DNA of 37,771 bases, from contig JAGIBE010000214.1 in assembly GCA_017744495.1 (NCBI GenBank), positions 1 through 37,771 on the forward strand, written 5' to 3'. The stretch comes from Caulobacter sp. (lineage in GTDB: Bacteria; Pseudomonadota; Alphaproteobacteria; Caulobacterales; Caulobacteraceae). Both the position numbers and the translations under genes were made by a program. The notes beneath the pieces were generated by a model. It had not been told where the DNA came from. It saw only the letters and a program-made list of their open reading frames with translations, and searched no databases. Below, one piece after another: positions 31,470 through 37,771 of the stretch (positions within the stretch are counted from its first letter, which is position 1; each line of letters starts with the position of its first letter).

Positions 31470-32302
31470 GCGGCTTCGATCCCCGCCTGACCCTGGCCCG
31501 GCCGGACCTGGCCGATATGGACCTGCAGGGCCTGGTCCCCGCCGCCCGCTACGCCGCCTCGACCTTGCGCCGCGTGGCCGTCCCGACCGCGGCCCTGCGT
31601 AAGGCCGCCGATCCGAGGGCCGAGCAGTGGGACCAACTGCTGTTCGGCGAGCTCTTCCGGGTGCTGGACGTGCAGGACGGCTTCGCCTGGGGGCAGGCGG
31701 CTCGCGACGGCTATGTGGGTTTCGTGGCCCAGGCCGATCTGACTGCGCCGGGCGAGCCGGCCACCCATCAGGTGGCGGTCCCGCGCACCTATGCGTTCTC
31801 GGAGCCGAACATCAAGTCGCGGCCGACGGGTCTCTATTCGCTGAACGCTCTGACCACGATCGAGGCGACAGAGGGCCGCTTCGCCAAGGGCGAGGGCGCG
31901 GGCTGGTTCGTCTCCGCCCACCTGGCGCCGGTCGGCGTGGCCCTGACCGACTACGTGGCGGTGGCCGAGGGCTATCTGGGCGCGCCCTACCAATGGGGCG
32001 GTCGCGAATCGCTGGGTTTGGACTGCTCGGGCCTGGTGCAGCAGGCCCTGGCCGCCTGCGGCAAGGCCGTGCCGCGCGACACCGACATGCAGCTGGCCTT
32101 CTTCACGCCGATCGCTGAGGCCGAGCGCCGGCGCGGCGACCTGGTGTTCTGGAAGGGCCACGTGGCGATCCTGCTGGACGCCAACACCATTCTGCACGCC
32201 AACGCCCACCACATGGCCGTGGCCGTCGAGCCCCTGGCCGAGGCCATCGCCCGCGTCGAGGCGGCGGGCGGTGGTGGGGTGACCGGGTGGCGGAGGCCGT
32301 AG
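31466..32302 (+). CDS. NlpC/P60 family cysteine peptidase with SH3 domain
   Basis: A 278-residue protein. Residues ~30-150 are SH3-like (LFRVLDVQDGFAWGQAARDGYVGFV, VAVPRTYAFSEPNIKSRPTGLYS), residues ~165-275 the NlpC/P60 domain with catalytic Cys187 in LDCSGLVQ, His in KGHVAILLD and a His in LHANAHH. There is no signal peptide, so it probably cleaves imported peptidoglycan peptides in the cytoplasm, which matches its coupling with the aminopeptidase. GTG start at 31466, overlapping the previous stop; the upstream frame is within pepA-like gene and not used. Confidence 0.9.
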   Translation: MSGFDPRLTLARPDLADMDLQGLVPAARYAASTLRRVAVPTAALRKAADPRAEQWDQLLFGELFRVLDVQDGFAWGQAARDGYVGFVAQADLTAPGEPATHQVAVPRTYAFSEPNIKSRPTGLYSLNALTTIEATEGRFAKGEGAGWFVSAHLAPVGVALTDYVAVAEGYLGAPYQWGGRESLGLDCSGLVQQALAACGKAVPRDTDMQLAFFTPIAEAERRRGDLVFWKGHVAILLDANTILHANAHHMAVAVEPLAEAIARVEAAGGGGVTGWRRP

Positions 32303-32333
32303 GGGCCGTCCACCGCCTCGTTTATTAAAGCTC

Positions 32334-32462
32334 GTCATCCCGGGCCTTGTGCCCGGGACCCCTCTATCCGCCGCAGGTGCAGCAGGGGCGGATCGCCAGC
32401 GATCCGCTGGCTCTTCACGCGCGAGCTGAACCAGGGGTCCCGGGCACAAGGCCCGGGATGAC
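32334..32462. repeat. Nested palindromic element (REP/BIME-like)
   Basis: Two 30-bp arms (32334-32363 and 32433-32462) are perfect inverted copies 69 bp apart. Each arm is itself a palindrome, with CCCGGGC and GCCCGGG around CTTGT. In the middle lies a further perfect 9-bp stem, GCGGATCGC-CA-GCGATCCGC (32386-32405). It sits between convergent genes (NlpC/P60 and thioredoxin) and fills most of their 192-bp gap. Elements of this kind are mobile or multi-copy in many alphaproteobacteria; whether it recurs elsewhere in this genome cannot be seen. Confidence 0.75.
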
Positions 32463-32494
32463 GGTGTTTCTTTGAAAAGGCGCCTGTTCGCCGC

Positions 32495-33010
32495 CTACTT
32501 CACCCACTGCGCCAGCCAGTCGGCGATCGACTGCGGGGTCATGTGGCGGGCGTCGGTCAGGGCGAAGAACGCGCCGTCGTTGACCAGCTTGCCGTCGCCG
32601 TCGACCACCAGGAAGCTGGGCACCCCCTTCAGCTTGTCGACGCCGTAGCGGGCGGGGATCTGCATGTTCTTGTCGTAGCGGCCCACGTTCACCGTCACGA
32701 CCTCGTAGTGCTTGTCGACCCACTTCTTGAGGTCGGGCTGCTCGATCAGGCCGGCGAAGATCCGGCAATCGGGGCACCAGTTGCCGCCGAAATCGATCAG
32801 GGTCAGCTTGTGGGCCTTCTTGGCGCGCTTCAGGGCGGCGGCGACGTCGGCCTCGGCGTCGGCCTTCTCGTCATAGGGATAGGGCAGGGGCGTGGGCAGG
32901 TCGGCCAGCGACTTGATGGCTACGGTCGGGGCCTTGGCGGCGAACGCCGAGGCGGGGGCGGCGATCAGCGTCGCGATGATAGCGGCGGCGGCCAGCAGGC
33001 GGGTCGTCAT
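32495..33010 (-). CDS. Periplasmic thioredoxin-family protein
   Basis: A 171-residue exported protein. The signal peptide ends near ASAFA-AKA (residue ~25). The thioredoxin fold starts at ~45, with the redox motif WCPDC (Cys79, Cys82) after LTLIDFGGN, and the cis-Pro in KGVPSFLVVD. A charged stretch KADAEADVAAALKRAKKAHK before the active site is typical of DUF-type thioredoxin-like (thioredoxin_7) proteins. It probably reduces or oxidises periplasmic disulfides; the neighbouring cytochrome c is a possible but unproven link. It has its own start region; a terminator lies between it and the cytochrome gene. Confidence 0.87.
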   Translation of the reverse strand: MTTRLLAAAAIIATLIAAPASAFAAKAPTVAIKSLADLPTPLPYPYDEKADAEADVAAALKRAKKAHKLTLIDFGGNWCPDCRIFAGLIEQPDLKKWVDKHYEVVTVNVGRYDKNMQIPARYGVDKLKGVPSFLVVDGDGKLVNDGAFFALTDARHMTPQSIADWLAQWVK

Positions 33011-33144
33011 GGTCGAACGGTTCCGGTGAAGCGGTACGGTTCGATACTCTACTCACGGAATGGGAATAGGCCGCAAGCCTAGCTTTGCTGCGGACGGCCC
33101 CATGGTGTCTGCAAGGGACGCGGCGCCCACGAACGGGGCAAAAG

Positions 33145-33175
33145 AAAAAGGCCGCGAAGCGAACTTCGCGGCCTT
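33145..33175 (-). terminator. Rho-independent terminator of the cytochrome c gene
   Basis: AAGGCCGCGAAG and CTTCGCGGCCTT form a perfect 12-bp stem with a 4-base loop. On the minus strand the stem ends in a run of T (A-run at 33145-33149 on the plus strand). It lies 28 bp after the cytochrome stop. Confidence 0.9.
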
Positions 33176-33202
33176 CGATCTTTCGAGTCCGTCGGACCGG
33201 AC

Positions 33203-33937
33203 TTAGCCGCCCGGACGCTTGGAGGCGTCGGCCGAACCGCCCTTGGCGGCGGCCGGAGCCGGGGTCGCCGTGGTGGGCGCGCTCGCGGCGGCGGGAGCGC
33301 CAGCAGCCGGAGCGCCGGCGGCGGGGGCCGGAGCCGCGCCAGCAGCGGCCGCGCCGGCGGCCGGAGCTTCACCGGCGGCCGGGGTCGGAGCGCCGGCCGG
33401 CTTCGGCGCCGGAATCGGCAGGCTCGAGCCGAGGCTGTGCAGGTAGGCGATGATGGCGATCCGGTCTTCCTGCTTCTTCAGGCCGACGAAGGTCATCTTG
33501 GTGCCCGAGACGTCCTTGCCCGGGGCCTTCAGGAAGGTGTCCAGGTGGTCGTAGTCCCAGACGGGATTCTTGTTGCCGAAATCGACCATGGCCGCCGAAT
33601 AGGCGAAGCCGGGGTGGGTGCCGGGCTTGCGGCCCACCACGCCAAACAGGCCCGGACCGGTGTGATTCTCAGGCGTGAAGTTGTGGCACGAAGCGCACTT
33701 GGCGCTGACGGCCTGGCCGGCGGCGACGTTGGCGGGGGTCAGGACGCTGCCCCAGTCGGGCGCGACCTCGGCGGCGGCGCCGCCTTCACCGGCCTCTTCG
33801 GCGACGGCGATCTCGTAGCCGGGCTTCTCCAGCTCGTGCTTGGCGAAAACGATGTCCGAGCCTTCCTTGAGACCGAAAATCACCAGGCCCGTCAGCAGGA
33901 CGCCGCCGAAGATCTTATTGAACGTCAGGTCGCTCAT
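33203..33937 (-). CDS. Membrane-anchored c-type cytochrome (CycM-like)
   Basis: A 244-residue inner-membrane cytochrome facing the periplasm, likely passing electrons between the bc1 complex and an oxidase. An uncleaved N-terminal helix (IFGGVLLTGLVIFGLKEG) is followed by a short linker, the class I heme domain with CASCH at 81-85, GPGLFGVVGRKPG, and the distal ligand Met148 in GTKMTFVGL. An Ala-Pro-rich tail of ~70 residues (from ~178) is low complexity and not part of the cytochrome fold. The arrangement cytochrome, kdsB, pheA is one I recall from other alphaproteobacteria, where CycM feeds the aa3 oxidase. Confidence 0.9.
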   Translation of the reverse strand: MSDLTFNKIFGGVLLTGLVIFGLKEGSDIVFAKHELEKPGYEIAVAEEAGEGGAAAEVAPDWGSVLTPANVAAGQAVSAKCASCHNFTPENHTGPGLFGVVGRKPGTHPGFAYSAAMVDFGNKNPVWDYDHLDTFLKAPGKDVSGTKMTFVGLKKQEDRIAIIAYLHSLGSSLPIPAPKPAGAPTPAAGEAPAAGAAAAGAAPAPAAGAPAAGAPAAASAPTTATPAPAAAKGGSADASKRPGG

Positions 33938-34019
33938 CTAAAGCCTTACCAGCCTCTTGGGGGCTGTCTGACGACGAGCCCGAAATCCGCGCCCGGAGGT
34001 TTCCCCCGCGCGCTCCATG

Positions 34020-34048
34020 TTGCGCTCGCGTCTCTTACACGCTACCGC
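34020..34048 (+). promoter_or_regulatory. Putative promoter of kdsB-pheA
   Basis: TTGCGC at 34020-34025 and GCTACCGC at 34041-34048 resemble the Caulobacter housekeeping pattern with a 15-base spacer from the end of the hexamer. It lies ~50 bp before the kdsB ATG in the 159-bp gap to the divergent cytochrome gene. Confidence 0.35.
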
Positions 34049-34096
34049 CCGGGGCGCAACCGGGCAGCAACGGTTTTGACCCCGCAACGGCTTCTC

Positions 34097-34837
34097 ATGA
34101 ACCCCATCGTCGTCATTCCGGCCCGCATGGCGGCCACCCGCCTCCCCGACAAGCCGTTGGCCGACATCGGCGGCGTGTCGATGATCGTGCGCGTGCTGCG
34201 CCAGGCCCAGGCGGCGGGAATCGGTCCGGTGGCCGTGGCGGCGGGCGACATCGCGATCGTCCACGCCGTGAAGAAGGCCGGCGGTACGGCCGTCCTGACC
34301 GATCCGGGCCTGCCCTCGGGCTCGGACCGCATCCTCGCCGCCCTGGAAGAGCTGGACCCTGAGCGCCGCCACGACGTGGTCATCAACCTACAGGGCGACA
34401 TGCCGTTCGTGCAGCCCTCGGTGCTGAGCGCTTGCGCCGACCTGCTGGGCGCCCATCCCGGCTGCGACATCGCCACGGTGGTGGCGCCGGAAGCCTCGCC
34501 CGCCGACCGGTCCAATCCGGACGTGGTCAAGGCCGTGCTGGCCATGGAGCCGAACGGCCTGTCGGGCCGGGCGCTCTATTTCACCCGCTCCACCCTTTAT
34601 GGCGACGCCCCGATCTGGCGCCACATCGGCATCTACGGCTATCGCCGCGCCGCGCTGGAGGCCTTCAACGCCGCCCCGCCCTCGCCGCTGGAGAAGCGCG
34701 AGAAGCTGGAGCAGCTGCGCGCCATGGAGCTGGGCCTGAAGCTGCGCGCCGCCGTGGCCGCCGAGGCTCCGATCTCCGTCGACAATCCTTCCGACCTAGA
34801 AGCGGCGCGCGCGTATGCCGCCGGAAAGACAGCATGA
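34097..34837 (+). CDS. kdsB: 3-deoxy-manno-octulosonate cytidylyltransferase KdsB
   Basis: A 246-residue cytoplasmic enzyme that links Kdo to CMP for lipopolysaccharide core synthesis. VVIPARMAATRLPDKPLADIGG is the CTP-binding opening; SGSDRI, INLQGDMPFVQP (metal-binding Asp) and HIGIYGYRRAALEAF are further landmarks. EKLEQLRAMELG and VDNPSDLEAAR near the end are also KdsB-like. The frame is open far upstream through the cytochrome gene; the ATG at 34097 begins the family's N-terminus. It overlaps pheA by 4 bp. Confidence 0.93.
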   Translation: MNPIVVIPARMAATRLPDKPLADIGGVSMIVRVLRQAQAAGIGPVAVAAGDIAIVHAVKKAGGTAVLTDPGLPSGSDRILAALEELDPERRHDVVINLQGDMPFVQPSVLSACADLLGAHPGCDIATVVAPEASPADRSNPDVVKAVLAMEPNGLSGRALYFTRSTLYGDAPIWRHIGIYGYRRAALEAFNAAPPSPLEKREKLEQLRAMELGLKLRAAVAAEAPISVDNPSDLEAARAYAAGKTA

Positions 34838-35682
34838 GCATCCTCAAGAAGATCGCCTTCCAGGGCGAGCCCGGCGCCAACAGCCACGAGGCCTGCCGCA
34901 CCTATTTTCCCGACTACGAGGCCGTGCCCTGCGCCACCTTCGAGGAGGCGTTCGAGGCCATCAAGTCGAGCGCCTGCCAGCTGGGCATGATCCCGATCGA
35001 GAACTCGATCGCCGGCCGCGTCGCCGACGTCCACCACCTGCTGCCCGCCTCGGGCCTGAAGATCGTCGGCGAGCGCTTCAAGCCGATCCGCTTCCAGCTG
35101 ATGGCCAACAAGGGCGTGACGCTGGAGACGGTGAAGATCGCCTCGTCGATGCCGATCGCGCTGAGCCAGTGCCGCCACAGCCTCAAGAAGCTGGGCCTGG
35201 CCCACGAGAGCGCGGGCGATACGGCCGGCGCCGCCAAGGCCCTGGCCCTGAAGCCCGATCCGACCCGCGCCGCCGTCGCCCCGGCCCTGGCGGCCGAGAT
35301 CTACGGCCTGGACATCCTGGCGCGCGACATCGAGGACGAGCGCAACAACACCACGCGCTTCCTGGTGATGACGGCCGAGAAGAACCCCGAGCCGCCGCCG
35401 TTCACCCACCGCTGCGTGACCAGCTTCGTGTTCAAGGTCCGCAACCTGCCGGCCGCCCTCTACAAGGCGCTGGGCGGCTTCGCGACCAACGGCGTCAACA
35501 TGACCAAGCTGGAAAGCTACATGGAGGGCGGGGCCTTCACGGCCACCTTCTTCTACGCCGAGGTCGACGGCCGTCCCGAGGACCGCCCCCTGGCCCTGGC
35601 CTTCGACGAGCTGAAGTTCTTCTCCGAGAAGTTCGAGGTGCTGGGGGTGTATCCGGCGGATCCGTTCCGGGATCGGGTGTAG
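34834..35682 (+). CDS. pheA: Prephenate dehydratase PheA
   Basis: A 282-residue monofunctional enzyme that turns prephenate into phenylpyruvate for phenylalanine synthesis. IAFQGEPGANSHEAC and IPIENSIAGRVADVHHLL open the catalytic domain; NNTTRFLVM holds the active-site Thr-Arg-Phe. From ~195 an ACT regulatory domain follows (TSFVFKVRNLPAALYKALGGFATNGVNMTKLESYMEGGAFTATFFYAEVDG); the classic ESRP motif reads ESYM, as I recall for alphaproteobacterial enzymes. No chorismate mutase domain is fused. ATG overlaps the kdsB stop. Confidence 0.93.
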   Translation: MSILKKIAFQGEPGANSHEACRTYFPDYEAVPCATFEEAFEAIKSSACQLGMIPIENSIAGRVADVHHLLPASGLKIVGERFKPIRFQLMANKGVTLETVKIASSMPIALSQCRHSLKKLGLAHESAGDTAGAAKALALKPDPTRAAVAPALAAEIYGLDILARDIEDERNNTTRFLVMTAEKNPEPPPFTHRCVTSFVFKVRNLPAALYKALGGFATNGVNMTKLESYMEGGAFTATFFYAEVDGRPEDRPLALAFDELKFFSEKFEVLGVYPADPFRDRV

Positions 35683-35760
35683 CCGGCGTTGCGTCCGCCA
35701 TGGCCGGCCTCTAGCTTGGCTTTAAAGGCGGCCGTATCCGGTCGCGCCGGGGAACGGAAC

Positions 35761-36216
35761 ATGAAAAGCTTGCCGTGGAGTCTGGGCCTCGCGGGCGGCG
35801 CGCTGCTGGTCGGGGCGGTCGGCCTGGGGATCTGGGCCGGGATGCCGGCCAATCCGCTGACCACCCTGGGCTTGCTGGTGTTGTCGGCCGGAGCGCTGAC
35901 CAAGCTCATCTATCTGGTGCTGATCGGCCTGGCGATCTGGATCGCGGCGCTCGGCGTCGCCTGCCTGACGAAGGGCCGGGCGGACGATCCTTCGCTGCTG
36001 TCGACCCTGAGCCTCCTGCCGCCCGGACTGGGCCTGGCCGCGACGCTGTTCTCGGCCCTGTCCATCGCCCGGGCCATGCAGGCGACCCATACCACCGAGC
36101 TGATCGTGATCGCGCCCAGCCTCGCCGAGGCGCTGGCGCCGTTGGCCGTCGGTCTTTTGCTGGGCGCCCTGGCCGCGACGCTGCGGGCCAGGTTTCCGAC
36201 CCAGGCCTCGCGCTAG
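35761..36216 (+). CDS. Hypothetical small membrane protein
   Basis: A 151-residue protein with four predicted membrane helices (LGLAGGALLVGAVGLGIWAG; LVLSAGALTKLIYLVLIGLAIWIAAL; LGLAATLFSALSIARAM; LAPLAVGLLLGALAAT). I do not recognise a family. No charged motif suggests transport or catalysis. GGGGAACGGAAC precedes the ATG, which is preferred over an in-frame start 24 codons upstream. It follows pheA by 78 bp on the same strand and may be a separate transcript. Confidence 0.62.
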   Translation: MKSLPWSLGLAGGALLVGAVGLGIWAGMPANPLTTLGLLVLSAGALTKLIYLVLIGLAIWIAALGVACLTKGRADDPSLLSTLSLLPPGLGLAATLFSALSIARAMQATHTTELIVIAPSLAEALAPLAVGLLLGALAATLRARFPTQASR

Positions 36217-36233
36217 GCGGGGCTCCCGCGGCG

Positions 36234-37103
36234 TCAGCCCTGCTTCGCCGCCCGGTCCAGCGCGGCGAAGTCCTCGTCCGACAGCGTGATTCCGGCCGCG
36301 GCGACATTGTCCTCCAGGTGCCCGACCTTGCTGGTGCCAGGGATGGGCAGCATGACCGGGCTGCGCTTGAGCACCCAGGCGAGAGCGATCTGGCTGGGCG
36401 TGGCGCCGGTCTTGTGGACGATCGTGTCCAGGACGCCGCCGGGCTTGGCCAGGTCGCCGGACGCCAGCGGGAACCAGGGGATGAAACCGATGCCGTGGGC
36501 CTCGCAATGGTCCAGCACGTCCTCGCTGGCGCGGTTGGTCAGGTTGTAGAGGTTCTGCACCGTGGCGACCTTGAAATGCTTCTGGGCCGCCTGGATTTCC
36601 TCGACGCTGACTTGGCTGAGGCCCGCATGGCGGATCAGGCCTTCCTTCTGCATATCGGCGATCACCCCGAACTGCTCGTCGCGCGGGACCTTGGCGTCGA
36701 TGCGGTGCAGCTGCCACAGATCGATGCGCTCGACCTTCAGCCGCCGCAGGCTCATCAGCACGCACTGGCGCAGATATTCCGGCCGGCCTACCTGCTCCCA
36801 GATCCCCGGGCCCGAGCGGGTCAGGCCGCCCTTGGTGGCGATCACGCTCTTCGGATAAGGGGCGAGGGCTTCGGCGATCAGATCCTCGCTGACGAACGGG
36901 CCGTAGCTGTCGGCGGTGTCGATGAAGTCCACCTCCAGCTCCGGCAAGCGCTTGAGCACCCGCAGCGCCTCGTCGCGATCCTCGGGCTCGCCCCAGACGC
37001 CGGGGCCGGTGATTCGCATGGCGCCGAAGCCCAGGCGGTTGACGGTCAGGTCGCCGCCGATGCGGAACTGGCCGGACGCTGCGGCCGAGGGCGTGCTGGT
37101 CAT
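36234..37103 (-). CDS. Aldo/keto reductase
   Basis: A 289-residue NADPH-dependent oxidoreductase with the TIM-barrel fold. Catalytic tetrad: Asp62 and Tyr67 in IDTADSYGP, Lys91 in IATKGG, His133 in LWQLHR. The end [23 protein letters not shown] is the cofactor-binding signature. A Ser-Ala-rich N-terminal tail of about ten residues precedes the barrel. Closest in type to the YajO/general stress AKR11-14 groups; the substrate is unknown. It is divergent from the MAPEG gene over 208 bp, in which I see no clear promoter beyond a short TTGTC/GACAA repeat near 37267-37285. Confidence 0.9.
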   Translation of the reverse strand: MTSTPSAAASGQFRIGGDLTVNRLGFGAMRITGPGVWGEPEDRDEALRVLKRLPELEVDFIDTADSYGPFVSEDLIAEALAPYPKSVIATKGGLTRSGPGIWEQVGRPEYLRQCVLMSLRRLKVERIDLWQLHRIDAKVPRDEQFGVIADMQKEGLIRHAGLSQVSVEEIQAAQKHFKVATVQNLYNLTNRASEDVLDHCEAHGIGFIPWFPLASGDLAKPGGVLDTIVHKTGATPSQIALAWVLKRSPVMLPIPGTSKVGHLEDNVAAAGITLSDEDFAALDRAAKQG

Positions 37104-37311
37104 GCGGGAGGTCTCCGTCGATGGGGTGGCGCTCAGATGGGATGGCGCGGCCGTGTCCGGGAGAGGGAACGCAGCGCGCCCGGCGAGTTTGGCAGGATTA
37201 TGCAAAAGGCGTTCGCGCGGCGCCATGCGCTGACGCAACGGGAGGCTTTTCGATAACGCGGTTCTTTGTCTAGCTGGGCGACAAGAAACGACGTTCCGGG
37301 GAGGGAACCAC

Positions 37312-37728
37312 ATGAACACTCTGATCGCGCCGGTGATGGCGCTGACAGCCTGGTCGCTGGTCATCTGGCTGTGGATGTACGTCCAGCGCCTGCCGGCCAT
37401 GACCAGGGCCGGGCTGAAGCCGCAGGACGCGCGGTTCCCGGGCAGCCTGGACGGCCTGCCGAACATCGCCCGCCAGGCGGCCGACAACTACAATCACCTG
37501 ATGGAGCAGCCGACGATCTTCTACGCGGCGGCCCTGGCCATCCAGGTCGCCGGCCACGGCGACGCCCTGGCCGTCAAGCTGGCCTGGGCCTATGTCGGCC
37601 TGCGCGTGCTGCACAGCCTGGTGCAGATCAGCGTCAACATCGTGCTGGTCCGCTTCCTGCTGTTCTCGCTGTCGACCATCACCCTGGCGTGGATGGTGGT
37701 GCGCGAGCTGCTGGTGCTGTTCGGGTAG
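37312..37728 (+). CDS. MAPEG family membrane protein
   Basis: A 138-residue inner-membrane protein with four helices. The first helix ([22 protein letters not shown]) is followed by [27 protein letters not shown], containing the NxxExP-like motif of the MAPEG family (glutathione- or eicosanoid-related enzymes), and helices [26 protein letters not shown] and [12 protein letters not shown]. Bacterial members are often uncharacterised. GGGGAGGG precedes the ATG. The reaction is not known. Confidence 0.83.
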   Translation: MNTLIAPVMALTAWSLVIWLWMYVQRLPAMTRAGLKPQDARFPGSLDGLPNIARQAADNYNHLMEQPTIFYAAALAIQVAGHGDALAVKLAWAYVGLRVLHSLVQISVNIVLVRFLLFSLSTITLAWMVVRELLVLFG

Positions 37729-37733
37729 GGAGC

Positions 37734-37771
37734 CTACTCCCCCTCCGCCCACGCCTTGATCAGCTGGTGGG
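37734..37771 (-). CDS. C-terminal end of a minus-strand gene (partial)
   Basis: The last 11 codons (HQLIKAWAEGE) and a TAG stop run off the window edge on the minus strand, convergent with the MAPEG gene 5 bp away. Too short to identify; called because the frame is coding-like and the gene spacing fits. Confidence 0.35.
   Translation of the reverse strand, partial: HQLIKAWAEGE

Noticed and set aside
33219-33420. Tandem repeat or CRISPR-like array in the cytochrome tail
   Set aside because: The repetition is in-frame Ala-Pro-Gly coding sequence of irregular unit, with no spacers or fixed repeat.

Overview
The window is a high-GC, gene-dense stretch of alphaproteobacterial chromosome, most probably from Caulobacter or a close relative in Caulobacterales. 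The strongest evidence is a complete Tad/Flp pilus locus in Caulobacter order (pilA, then cpaA to cpaH) with a 59-residue PilA and matches to the CtrA box upstream of pilA and cpaB. Several promoters resemble the Caulobacter housekeeping type (TTGACG-like then GCTA-like), and there are tandem ExbD proteins and an HWE-family histidine kinase. I see no tRNA, rRNA, CRISPR array, insertion sequence, phage gene or plasmid gene. Apart from an AT-rich patch before pilA, composition looks uniform, so this reads as core chromosome rather than an island.

Region 1 (1-9.24 kb) is a mixed housekeeping/accessory stretch: a KTSC-domain protein, a cation diffusion facilitator, an acetyltransferase with mtgA, a nitroreductase followed by an AraC regulator, a secreted DUF4331/DUF4198 pair, a Tat-type glycosylasparaginase divergent from cutC, and a WD40 protein. 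Region 2 (9.47-13.2 kb) has two separately transcribed exbD paralogues, an alpha/beta hydrolase, a tyrosine-phosphatase-like protein and a soluble PAS-HWE histidine kinase. Region 3 (13.5-17.1 kb) has an Atg22-like MFS transporter and the overlapping pabB-pabC pair of p-aminobenzoate synthesis.

Region 4 (17.1-30.0 kb) is the pilus locus. Two TadE-like pseudopilins and a stand-alone secretin N-terminal domain protein lie on the minus strand. Two Flp pilins separated by a strong terminator, then cpaA to cpaH, lie on the plus strand. A frameshifted small secreted protein and a TadD-like TPR protein follow on the minus strand. Together they cover pilin, prepilin peptidase (CpaA), periplasmic and outer-membrane channel (CpaB, CpaC, CpaD), localisation ATPase (CpaE), motor ATPase (CpaF) and inner-membrane platform (CpaG, CpaH).

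Region 5 (30.0-37.8 kb) has a leucyl aminopeptidase/NlpC-P60 pair, a nested inverted-repeat element, a periplasmic thioredoxin, a membrane-anchored cytochrome c, kdsB-pheA, a small membrane protein, an aldo/keto reductase, a MAPEG protein and the last codons of one more minus-strand gene.

No wholly new multi-gene system stands out. The best leads are regulatory or structural: a hairpin that buries the ribosome binding site of the DUF4331 gene, a second pilin behind a terminator, orphan tandem exbD genes with paired dyads, a glycosylasparaginase-CutC pairing, a single-base frameshift beside cpaH, and a 129-bp nested palindrome. All start sites, domain limits and identities come from reading the sequence without database searches.
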